Below, one piece after another: positions 48,701 to 58,463 of a stretch of 64,000 nucleotides of DNA. A model generated the notes under the pieces. It worked only from the letters and a program-made list of their open reading frames with translations. It had not been told where the DNA came from and searched no databases. The position numbers and the translations under genes are program-made. Source of the stretch: Lepturacanthus savala (lineage: Eukaryota; Chordata; Actinopteri; Scombriformes; Trichiuridae); the NCBI GenBank assembly GCA_030544235.1, contig CM060470.1:11805356-11869355 (forward strand), given 5' to 3'. Within the stretch, counting starts at the first letter, position 1; each line of letters opens with the position of its first letter.

Positions 48701-48894
48701 ATGACTTTCAGATGAGTTGTTAACGGCTCCACCAAATACTGATTTTTCCCAATAAACTTCTCACATGGTTTCATTTCAATAAATGTTCAATTGATCCACT
48801 ATTTCATCAAAAATCAAAGATTAGAGAAAAAGTCCAAAAAGTGAAAACAGATTTTTTTTTTTTTTTGCCTCAGAACTTTTATTTTGTCTTCTTT
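45761..48894. other. Unique sequence, no gene seen
   Basis: A short (TG)n with a G run lies at about 46373-46401, C15 at 47882-47896 and a T15 run at about 48852-48866. Open frames up to 94 codons (46609-46893) lack domains. Confidence 0.45.
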
Positions 48895-48980
48895 TCCCTA
48901 TTAATCATCTCATGACCCCTCAGATTTATCTGGTGACCCTTTGGGGGGCCCAGCCTCTAGGTTGGGAACCACCGGCCTAA
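48895..48980 (+). mobile_element. Teleost DNA-transposon tail fragment
   Basis: The text catgacccctcagatttatc, ctggtgaccctttggggggc and aggttgggaaccaccggcct matches a short repeat end common in fish genomes (the reverse complement reads as the familiar ggttcccaacct). Only one end is present. Confidence 0.5.
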
Positions 48981-49808
48981 ATTAGACAACTGTATATAAA
49001 GTACCTCAAACAGCTACAACAGTAACATGGTGCCTACACACTAACACTTCAGTACTATTAATAATTGAATTATGTCATATATAATAATACATTAGGCAGA
49101 GATCCAGCACAGGAGGTGGATTTTTAGATATAAATGTAGACGGTTTATAAAAAGACACAGCACAAAAAAAACCCAAACATACCAGTTGTCAAGAAAAAAA
49201 TGCATTAGGGAGATTTTTTTTCTTCGTCCTGTATTGAGGAGTCACAATCAGCTGAAGAGTATCTAAAATCAGACATGCTATCATCATCTAATGATAGTGT
49301 AGATCATGTGAAGCTGCTTTCAGGCCAATGCGAGACAAGCCCCTGATGACAGACGCTGCTGTGTGCTGGGCACAACCTCAAATTAAAGCTAAGCCCTAAA
49401 TGTTATTTCATGAGATTACCCCTTCACGGAGCCTGCCATGCAGCGCTCGCTCTGCTACATCATCCCACAAGAAATGAATAAACAATCTATTCTTCTATCA
49501 TGGTTTCTGCTGGCTGTTTATTTTAGGTCAAGCAGGTAGCTCACAATGGTTGTTTTGTCCGACACAATCAAGGCAGCTGTATTTAGAAAAGAGATGATTG
49601 TGTCTCGAGTTTCCTTCAGGGGGGGGGGACAGTTGCCGATCCTAAACATGAGCTCATTTACAACGTGTCATCACAGTGGAAAAATGATTCAAGGACTAGC
49701 TGACGTAAAGAAATGGCTCATTTCATGATTTCATGTTACAAAATAGCCTAGCAGTTGATTTATGGTTTGAGAAAGCGTGTTTATTTTATTCGAGTTTGAG
49801 TCATAATT
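48981..49808. other. Unique sequence, no gene seen
   Basis: AT-rich. No recognised repeat beyond short A and G runs (G9 at about 49620-49628). Confidence 0.5.
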
Positions 49809-49855
49809 GGATGGATGGATGGATAGATAGATAGATAGATAGATCCAATAGCTTG

Positions 49856-49888
<33 letters not shown>
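49809..49888. repeat. Compound GGAT/AGAT and (AC)n microsatellite
   Basis: About four GGAT units pass into about six AGAT units (to 49844), then after 13 bases an (AC)15 array (49857-49888). A GGAT-type run is a common 3' tail of fish LINEs and SINEs, but no retroposon body is recognisable next to it. Confidence 0.9.
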
Positions 49889-49890
<2 letters not shown>

Positions 49891-50081
49891 ATATCTCACA
49901 CACATATAAAGTACAAAATAAGTAACTAGTAAACAGTGCAAGGATATAATCAGTACAAAGCTATGCTTGTTAAATATGATTATGGACATCCCAGGAGTTT
50001 AACTATAAAGAATGGCTCAACAAAATTATAAAATCTAAGAAAGTAGAAGTAGTAGATTATTAATAAAAAAATGAAATAGAT

Positions 50082-50095
50082 ACAGATTACAAATG
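50082..50095 (+). repeat. Target-site duplication, left copy
   Basis: acagattacaaatg, repeated exactly at 50395-50408 on the other side of the SINE. Confidence 0.95.
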
Positions 50096-50394
50096 GGGCC
50101 ACACGGTGGAGCAGGGGTTAGCGCTGATGCCAGCAAGAAGGTCGCAGGTTCTCCCCGTGTCTGCGTGGGTTTTCACCGGGTACTCCGGCTTCCTTCTACA
50201 GTCCAAAAACATGTTGAGGTTAGTTGGTGACTCTAAATTGCCCATAGGTGTGAGTGAATGGTGTGTGTGCCCCACGATTATCTGGCGACCATCTGGGGTG
50301 TATCCCTGCCTCTCACCGTAACGCGTTGGGATAGGCTCCAGCAGACCCCTGCGACCCTAATGAGGAATAAGCAGGTATAGAAAATGACTGACTG
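50096..50394 (+). mobile_element. tRNA-derived SINE (AFC/V-SINE-like) with perfect target duplication
   Basis: The 299 bp body starts with a tRNA-related head (gggccacacggtggagcagg, then ggttagcgctg resembling an A box) and continues through gtgtctgcgtgggttttcac, ctctaaattgcccataggtg and cctctcaccgtaacgcgttg to a TGAC-repeat tail. A perfect 14 bp duplication (50082-50095 and 50395-50408) brackets it. Compared with the usual layout as I remember it, about 40 bases around the B box are missing, joined at a gttc that could occur on both sides. Family assignment is from memory. Confidence 0.88.
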
Positions 50395-50408
50395 ACAGAT
50401 TACAAATG
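50395..50408 (+). repeat. Target-site duplication, right copy
   Basis: Exact copy of 50082-50095. No mismatch in 14 bases argues for a comparatively recent insertion. Confidence 0.95.
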
Positions 50409-50867
50409 TAAAGAATCACTAATACATTTTAAATGAAGATTAAAAAAGTGTGTCATTCTCACAATGATTTGATTTTTTTCCTGTTCCACAATGAAATTAA
50501 ATGGATGTTAATGGATGTTCTATCATGGGCCATTGTGATAGCTCAGTTGACACTGAAAGAGAGGTATGATGCATTGTTCGACTCTGACATACCAAATACC
50601 CGATGTTCCAACAGTTAGGAGTAGATAGAAAGACACCTTTGTCAGGTTTTTAGTAAGATCATGTGTGGGTGTGGGTTAAAATTACTACTTCCTTAAGGCG
50701 AGTTGACTTTCAAAAATAACCATGTTATTCAGGTTAGGGGATGATCATGGTCATGTTTTTTTTTTACAATGAAATCTAGATTTATATTTGCAATTGGATA
50801 AGTCCTTTCCCACTGTGTGTGTTGTTAACCCAGCCAACCTCCTCCAAACAGACTTTTTTCTTAAAAG
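50409..50867. other. Unique sequence, no gene seen
   Basis: AT-rich. The 61-codon frame at 50433-50618 has no domain. Confidence 0.5.
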
Positions 50868-51028
50868 TCTTTTTTTTGCCATTTTGCCTTTACTTGACAG
50901 TAAGTGGATAGAGATAAAAAACACAGGGGGAGTATGACATGCAACAAGTTCCACATGGCTGGGAGTTCAACTGTTGTGATAATGTGGAATGAGCTTTAAC
51001 CATCAGGCCACCGGGGTGCTCCCTTTAT
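50868..51028 (-). mobile_element. SINE-like element with tRNA-like head, minus strand
   Basis: It reads tttgcctttacttgacagta, gagtatgacatgcaacaagt, gctgggagttcaactgttgt and aaccatcaggccaccggggt. This is a diverged copy of a common teleost repeat whose minus strand begins with a tRNA-like head: the box gagttcaactg is a decayed B box, and ggtggcctgatggttaaagc the A-box side. No target duplication was found. Confidence 0.65.
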
Positions 51029-51078
51029 GGAGTTTGTCTCTACTTGCTCATGTTGTAATTACTAATTACTAATTACGA

Positions 51079-51092
51079 CCACCAGAGGGCAC
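51079..51092 (+). promoter_or_regulatory. CTCF-like motif
   Basis: CCACCAGAGGGCAC fits the CTCF core consensus CCASYAGRKGGCRS at all 14 positions. It lies about 50 bases beyond the SINE copy. One motif match is expected by chance every few tens of kilobases and fish repeats can carry similar strings, so occupancy is unproven. Confidence 0.4.
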
Positions 51093-52284
51093 TGCCAACT
51101 TGTTCGTTAACATATGACCTTTCGGACCATTTCTCCCAAAGTATTTTCTACCCAAATATCGAGGTAAGCCCTTAAAAACATGATCGATCCTGTTATTGAT
51201 TTGGCTAAATGGTGCAAGCGACATTCACGGCATTGAACACGCGTTTTCTACCACTGAGTTTGACAAACTCTGGTGCGGCAGCTTGAAAGGTGCACCAAGT
51301 ATTTAATCGGACACATGTAGCTCCAACACTGCCGTAATGTAGGCAAATTCAGCAAAAGCAAAAAATAAATATTTAAATATTTAAATAAATATATTAGACT
51401 ACTTAAATGAGTGATTTACAGTAAATAGAATCGTATTGTCATCACATTAAATCTGAACCTTAAGGTGGCTTTCATGACCTTTCTCACGATGCGATGTAGA
51501 CACTTCATAACTCTTCGTGTTGTTGTATAGTAGCATGACACAGTTTATCATCCATGTCACCTCTTCAGACCTCCCACTGGGAGTCCCAGCTCCTTCCCTC
51601 CAATTAGACTGTGCCTGTCCATAGCCGGGGTTTATTCATCGCCCCTCAGGGGGAATCACACGCACGCAGCCCAGTCACTTATCCACAATCCAGCTTTGGT
51701 GCAGGTGTGCGACCAAATCTCCTGCGTCTGAGGCCATACACGTCATTCCTCAATGCTGCAGGCTCTCTCCCTTCCTCATAGGATCCCAATGGAACAGATT
51801 TGTAACTGTCCATTACTCAGCGAGACTACAGGATCCTGCGTGCTGATCCATGTAAAGCCTTTACTGGCCACTGCCCGCTATCAGACTGCAGACACCTCGG
51901 GATGTTGCTTCACGGGGACAGCTGTCACAACATTCATCAACAGCTCAGGGAAAATTGTTATTCCACCCTCCCATGCTGTTTTGATTCCAGACATTTATTA
52001 GCATGAAGGTGGATGATTTACTGCCATTTATAGGGTGTAGCCTACGGAGCAGCATATGTGAACTGGTTGCCTGAATTGTGGCTCGTGTTGTTGAAGCGAA
52101 ACACTATTAGACAACTCTAAATCTGAATATAAGGAGATATTGTGAATCAGACAGTCACCAGCTTTGGTCATTTTGTTGAAGGCTTCCTGACAATTATCCC
52201 TTTGTGGCTGTAGCAGTAGTTACTGTCCTCTCTTATGTATGGATTTGGAAAAGATGGTACCTACCATTAGCAGCAACTCTGGGC
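51093..52284. other. Unique sequence, no gene seen
   Basis: From 51540 to 52000 the composition is balanced and includes an 82-codon frame (51753-52001) without a domain. The rest is AT-rich. Confidence 0.45.
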
Positions 52285-52288
52285 TTAA

Positions 52289-52728
52289 CCCATTGAAGCC
52301 TATGAGCCTTTAAGTCTATGACTGTCATTTTATACTTAAAATAAAAAAAATCTAAATGTTACTCATGCAGATTTTTTTTTCTGACATGATGGTAGACAAC
52401 TAAGACAAAAGGTTTTAAGCAAATAATTTAAATTTCTGACATGCATATATCTATTTAATCATTCAAGTCTCTAGAATAACCTCCCAAAAATAATTTTATA
52501 CATGGGATAAATGGGTTATTGTTTATGGGCAGATATATGCAAGCAGCAGCTATAATAGCCATTAAAATACAAATTTCTGCAAAGAAAATTGTACAAAATT
52601 TGATTGATTGTTAGTGACTCAACTGATAGAATTATCTGCAAGAAATCTTTGAAAAAAACAATCTTGGCTTGAATGGGTTAATTACAAAATGACAGTCATA
52701 GACTTAGCAGCTCTTAGGCTTAAATAGG
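52289..52728. mobile_element. piggyBac-like MITE, 440 bp, TTAA-flanked
   Basis: The terminal inverted repeats are about 55 bp. The left starts CCCATTGAAGCC and the right, reversed, CCTATTTAAGCC; both continue into taagtctatgactgtcattt, which is identical in the two ends. TTAA flanks both sides (52285-52288 and 52729-52732), the hallmark of piggyBac-type integration. Just inside the right repeat, a second copy of the terminus occurs inverted (aattaacccattcaagcc on the minus strand near 52664-52682), giving a subterminal repeat. The interior is AT-rich and has no open frame. Confidence 0.85.
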
Positions 52729-52732
52729 TTAA

Positions 52733-55584
52733 CACATGCTCCAAAACAAACCAATCAGTGATGTCACATCTCGCTACACCCAGCTAGTCAGCCACAGGTT
52801 AGCATGGTGCAAGAGCTAAATGTGAGGGAAGACGGCGAATTTTCACCATAGACCTTCCAAGTTGTCCTATTACATATTATCTTCTTAGTGTTTGTTTAAG
52901 TGCTGTTTGCTAGCCAGCTATTGGTTAGCATAGTTTCAGGATTTAGTGAGTTTGTTACGAGTTAGTGGTTGTGTGAACCCTACTGCTGCACTGTGACGTC
53001 AGGACTTGTGAATGCTAGCTGATAATTGTTGTTAAAAGCCTCAAAATACTGAGCTTTTAAAATGTCTTAGTTTTCATTTATATCTGTGTTATATACAAAA
53101 GATGCCACATGTGGTTTGGAAAGTGCAGTCATTGGAAGGTGCAACTTCATTTTGAAGTTACTTTTGAGTAATTGCTATTTCTTTTTTGTTTTTGGTATTT
53201 TTTAGATAACAACTTGTCTTGTCCTTTTAGGTATAAAGATTTCTTAGAAAAAGACCTTGCACCACTAAAGCAGGATGTTTGGGAGTTTTAGGAGTAATTT
53301 TTTTCCCTTAATTACGGCTCCACCGGACAGTTTTGGACATTCCGCTGTCAAGAGATGAAGAAAAGAGTCAGAAGGGATGGCTTGCAAAATAGCTCATGAT
53401 GGATTGAGCTGAACAAACTCAGGCAGGCATCTTGGTCCAATGAACCACGGGTAGCCTTTCCTTATGGAACACTCTGATGTCACTTAACAGCCCTCACATG
53501 CCATTCATGTGCACGCAGAACTAACAACCATCGATTAGTGGATTCAGGTGCACTAATTCAAGCGTAAAACAATGAGGGTACTTGAGGAATAATAGCCGCT
53601 GATCTTCAAAGTAGCTAAACAGTTTGATTCTTCAGTCTGTACTTTGCCTGTGTCACAACAGAGGGCAAAGTGAGGACTCCCAGCTGGATCTGACGACCCA
53701 TAGAATCAACACAAATCCCATAAGAAGGGGATGAAAGAGGGTTATAATCCCTTCCATTGAATGTTCGTTGACAACACATACAAGGGTCTAAAGTGTGTGT
53801 TAGATGTGGGTAATGAGGGTAGATTATTATTTGCCCCCAACCTGGGTAGTTCTACATACATTTTTCATACCCATCAAAACTCTTAATTTGGATCAGCATA
53901 GCAAGGGATGGAGCTGATATAAGCCTGTTTTTCTATGAAAGACGATATAGACCATTTTCTTTATTGGCAAACCCTTGTTAACAGGATATTTGAGAGGCGG
54001 GTAGTGGTTTTAAATCGCTGCTTTTATACTAATTGTTAAGCTTGATAGTTTTGTTTAATGTCTGCCTTTTGTCTCCCCGGGTTACTTCCTCTGCCATGCC
54101 CAGCTGTCTTCTGTTTGCATTCCCTTTGAGTATGGGATTCCATATATCTTGTCACGTCTGTCAACTCAGACTTCAGCAGATGTGAGAAGGGAGATTGCAT
54201 AGAAAAAACAAGTGTGTACCTAATTAGATTGTCAGCATGGCAAATTTCTCCTTGACACTTATGGAAATGGATCCAAAAATATGCCCAAATATTATTTGTA
54301 TTGTTTGATGTAGCATTTCACATTTGGCTGCTCATCCACCCCTTCCAGGCTCTGATGTTTTTCATCAGGACTATCACTGGCTCGACAGACAGTGATCTCG
54401 CCTTTTATTTGAAGGCAGGAAAACCTCAGCAAACACAATGCTGAGCGCTCAAGCTTGATTGATGACCTGCTCTTATTGATATAATCCCTCACATGTGGTT
54501 TGGCCATTGTAGCACATGTGGTTAACCAATAAAGAACACATCTAGGTTAGATGCAAAGAGGACATGTAGATTACAGGCTTTGGTTCCTGTTCTAATTCAA
54601 CTCACTACAATGTCATTGCCGGCTAAAATGAATAACCTGTCATTATTGTACCCTGGGGCATTTTAAATAGGTTTTCTATATCAAGCTCCCTGTATAGATC
54701 CCATTATTTAAATGTATATAATAATAATAATCTAAGTGTGTTTTACTCATACAAAACTGCAGTGTATAGGCAGTTGGAAAGAGAGTTGGGGCATATGGAA
54801 AACCTGACTTAAACATGATTGGGCTAGTCCCTGAAATGACACTTGTAGTGAAAGCTATTCATAGTGGACCTTCTTGCAGATACATACACCAATGAAATTC
54901 CTAATTAGTCGAGTCTTGTCCTGGCCTTTTATATTCGATGGCGAAACACTCGCACTTAACTTATATCTTGACCTTAAAAGAGAAGCCTTTGTATTGTTAA
55001 AGGCCGCTTGTATGTGTGCGCTGCATTCCTGTGTTCACTTTCAAGATCTAATTGTACCCAGAAACACGTTCATGTTTTTTTTCCCCTGTAGTTAAAGGCG
55101 GACAGATACTAAACCTGTTGCAAATCAACATCAAGGGCGCAAACTTTTGCATCGCAGACTGTATTCACTAAGACTACAAATGAGCAGAGCCGCAGGGCAT
55201 AAAAGTGCTACTAAATAAAAGTTGATGTCTTGCTGTTTTGACATGTGTTACGCACGTCTGGAAAGGAATGGGGCACAAGCGAAAGTGTTTTATGCTGCTG
55301 AACTTGGAATACTGATTGAAAAGAAACACTTTTGGCACTGAAAGCATGTATATTTTCTCATATATGAGGAAATCAGAGTTATTGCATATATCCATATGTT
55401 AACAGCAGAACAAGATCAAACCGATGACAATTCAGCAGGAGATTTTTGGTAAGACAGATAATATAATAATCTATTTATTATAACTGGACTGGAGCTGCTG
55501 AGAGCTTTTAAAAGTAAGGAAAATATAGGAGGTGACGATGTGTGGGTCTAAGGACAGGGGATGTTGTGTTGTACAAAGTCCATT
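52733..55584. other. Unique sequence, no gene seen
   Basis: Complex, moderately AT-rich text. 52745-52860 has phrases reminiscent of fish repeats but no definable ends. Open frames are at most 73 codons and show no domain. Confidence 0.45.
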
Positions 55585-55641
55585 GGGGATGAATCTGTGA
55601 TTTGTGATGTTGGGCTCTGCAAATAAAACTGACTTGACTTG
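55585..55641 (+). mobile_element. Retroposon 3' tail fragment with TTGAC repeat
   Basis: gatttgtgatgttgggctct, then gcaaataaaactgacttgac, related to the tail at 14515-14600. The ending is a short TTGAC repeat, as in several teleost LINE and SINE tails. It is followed by a C11 run at 55643-55653. Confidence 0.5.
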
Positions 55642-55853
55642 CCCCCCCCCCCCTTTCTCCCTCTACATATATGTTTTTCTCTGCTATAGTCTCTGTCCCG
55701 CTGTGTGTCTGCTAAACGAGTGCTGCATATTTTATTCAGGTTTTTATGCCTGCAGTAGTCAGTCTGCAGTAATAAATCAAATGCAGCAGTGATTTGTATG
55801 AATTTCTATTCCCTGCTCCTATAATTTCCACCTCTAAACAGGAATGCCTTAAA

Positions 55854-55860
<7 letters not shown>

Positions 55861-55912
<52 letters not shown>
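55861..55912. repeat. (TA)26 microsatellite preceded by TG
   Basis: A pure TA array preceded by a short tgtgtg. Tyr-Ile frames across it are artefacts. Confidence 0.98.
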
Positions 55913-55918
<6 letters not shown>

Positions 55919-56454
55919 TTTTCTTCCATCAATCCTTGATGTGACCCTTTGGTAAAATAAAAGAGCAATTTGGCTGTTCAGCACCTATAAAGGGGAGACA
56001 AATCCTCAGTAATTATGCCTCAGTTGTTTTACCCAGGAGCTAAACTAGATACCAGACTTTTGTTTCTGTAGCTATAACACAAACGAATAGAATTATTGCA
56101 ACTGAGGTGTGACAGTTGCAAGACATATCCGGGAATCAATTATGGTTATCTGATTTCATTCCCAGCAGTAATTTCCTCTCAGATGCCACATCGACCAATA
56201 CTTGACTCAAGCCTATTGCTTCTGATTAAAAGTGATTCACTAGGTTCGTCTGGCCACTTAAAAACCTTCCGCACATGCCTGTGTACATTATTATAGCACC
56301 AGGCCTATTTGGATTGCTGAACAAAATCTTAGATGTGGGTAACGTTTCAGAAGTGCGTAACCATGCGCGGTCGGAGCCAAGAAATGTTGAAGAATGAACA
56401 TGGGAAAACAAAGCCGCTGTCCCGATGGATTCACATCCAGTTCCACCACTACCA
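55913..56454. other. Unique sequence, no gene seen
   Basis: Balanced to AT-rich. A 102-codon minus-strand frame (56226-56534) runs into the repeat on its right and has no domain. Confidence 0.45.
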
Positions 56455-56550
56455 CTTGAGAGTGTGTGTGACAAGGTGAATGATTGTAAATGGCTTTGTA
56501 GTGGAGTGCTATATAAGTGCAGAACATTTACCATTTACCATAAATAAATA
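56455..56550 (+). mobile_element. Retroposon tail fragment (CATTTAC-ended)
   Basis: gtaaatggctttgtagtgga, then gtgctatataagtgcagaac and atttaccatttaccat: a common fish SINE/LINE-type tail ending in a short CATTTAC repeat. The body upstream is not recognised. Confidence 0.5.
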
Positions 56551-56730
56551 AAAGCTTAGAGGAAGCTCGACCTGCCGCTGCTAGCTGCCAATTCATTCCA
56601 GTTTAGAGAGCTATAGAACTTTAGCTCAGGTCACAGGTTCGGAGTCTTTTGGCTGATGAGGAGAAACTCAACACTGCAGTCATGACTCAGCTTATGTAGC
56701 CTGCTTTGGTTTGTTCCTAACTCTTGTATA

Positions 56731-56738
<8 letters not shown>

Positions 56739-56788
<50 letters not shown>
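56739..56788. repeat. (TA)25 microsatellite preceded by (TG)n
   Basis: Compound TG-then-TA array, like those at 33907 and 57729. Confidence 0.98.
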
Positions 56789-56791
<3 letters not shown>

Positions 56792-56861
56792 TTTTCATAG
56801 ACTTGAAGGTGAAACAGTGATTGATTGTCCCCATTTTGTGATTTTTTTGTTTTTGTATTTT

Positions 56862-56905
56862 CCTTTTCATGAATCCTTTTGGGATTAATGAAGTACTTTA
56901 CCTAA
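56862..56905 (+). mobile_element. Possible LINE 3' tail fragment
   Basis: The phrase aatccttttgggattaatga resembles the ending (gggattaataaagt) of teleost LINEs of the tttattgatccc type seen in the opposite orientation at 5005 and 42085. It is very short. Confidence 0.3.
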
Positions 56906-57282
56906 CTTTTGGTGATAAATGATGTACTTTTTCCCAGCTATGTAGCAGCAACTATGGATGTCGAGTTTTTCGCTCTGTGAACTGTGTGTTCTCCGCCGAT
57001 TGATTTATTGCATATGAACTGCAGGCTAATGTAACAACAACAGCATTTGCTAGGTAACGAGCAGGATAATTAATTTGCACTGACAGGGGAAACAACCTTT
57101 GTTTGTTCGCAGGAGGAGGTAGTTAGGGAAAATAATATATCTTGTCTGTACAGTACATACAGTATATCTGTTGCTTTCTTTTTTTTTTCCTCCGTTGGCA
57201 ATGTCTTGATTATCTGCCAAACGGTCAGGTTCTGAGCCAGGTGCTTGTGGGATCGGATCAGCTGTGTGTGTATGTGCGTGCA
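56906..57282. other. Unique sequence, no gene seen
   Basis: It contains a T-rich run at about 57180-57190. Otherwise unremarkable. Confidence 0.5.
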
Positions 57283-57304
57283 TGTGTGTGTGTGTGTGTG
57301 TGTG
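57283..57304. repeat. (TG)n microsatellite
   Basis: Eleven TG units preceded by interrupted TG-rich text from 57263. Confidence 0.92.
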
Positions 57305-57727
57305 CATATGTGCATGTATTTGAACCTGATGCATTACTGACAGGAGCGGGCCTTGGTGCAGCAGTGAGCCATTGTTTTCCTTGGCAGAGATTAGCGGCCC
57401 CCAGGGGCCCGTGCCACAAAGGGAGCTCTGTTACCCACTAGAGTGCTTTATTGTGACCCGAATTACCCCCATGGAGAGGGGAAGAAACAGCATGGCAAAT
57501 ATTGAGGATGCATAATGTCAATGAGCAAAATGGCAGCTGCATCCAGAATTTCTGAGCTGCAGGCTTCACTAAACGCTGCTTGTCTTTATGTGATAATCAG
57601 TGCCGAAGGAGATGTGTCAACTCCCCTATTAAAGCTATTAAAAACAATTCCAAGTCATGCACACTTTTTTTTAAACTTGTAAATGTAGCTAATGTTTTTC
57701 TAATTTTTTTGAGTTCTTCATCTGTGC

Positions 57728-57732
<5 letters not shown>
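57305..57732. other. Unique sequence, no gene seen
   Basis: From 57330 to 57600 it is complex and of balanced composition; no exon is supported. Confidence 0.45.

Positions 57733-57787
<55 letters not shown>
57733..57787. repeat. (TA)27 microsatellite preceded by TG
   Basis: The third long TA array within 2 kb. Confidence 0.98.
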
Positions 57788-57789
<2 letters not shown>

Positions 57790-58434
57790 TTGGTTTTCGA
57801 CTTCAATTCTTGTGTGAGCCTCTCATTTTATCACATCAGGATAAAACAAACTACACTGTCTCTGCCCCTCTGAAAAGCTTGTTATTTTTCCAGCTACAAC
57901 ATGGGTACAACTTTACATCCCGAAATTCCTCTAAGACGGCTCAAACCTCTCCAAAAGACAAATGGGGTCATGTCTACAAAGAAAAATAATCTTCTTTTCT
58001 CCGCTGCCTACAAAAAGGCCTGTCAATTGGCTTCATTGTCAACATCCTAGGGGACTGGTTTTTAAAAGTGTCAAGATCAAAAGGCTTGACAGACAAAGCA
58101 CGCTTTTTATTATTGCAGAGGCAACCCATAAGCTTTTAATGTTGGAAGTAAGTAATTAAGTAATTAAGTACATGCTGTACAAGCCTTGGATCTTGAGGGA
58201 GGCTCCGAGGAGTTAACCACAAATCAAGAAAAAAAACAAGCCCATAACCGAGATGAAGAGGATTGTATGTAAATATGAGCCCTTTGTACTGCATAGAATT
58301 CGCCTGCAGTGTCTCTTATCATTCCAAGCAGCATGGGACTGATCACATTTGAAGAAGCCTTTGGTTTAGAATGAAAGGAAAGGCGGAAGGGACATCAGAA
58401 AAGAGAAAGAAAATGATAATGAACAAGCACGAGG
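57788..58434. other. Unique sequence, no gene seen
   Basis: AT-rich, with a small tandem taattaag at about 58150-58168. Nothing coding. Confidence 0.5.
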
Positions 58435-58463
58435 GAGAGAGAGAGCGAGAGAGAGAGAGAGAG
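58435..58463. repeat. (GA)n microsatellite with one C
   Basis: About 14 GA units with a single interruption at 58446. Confidence 0.92.
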
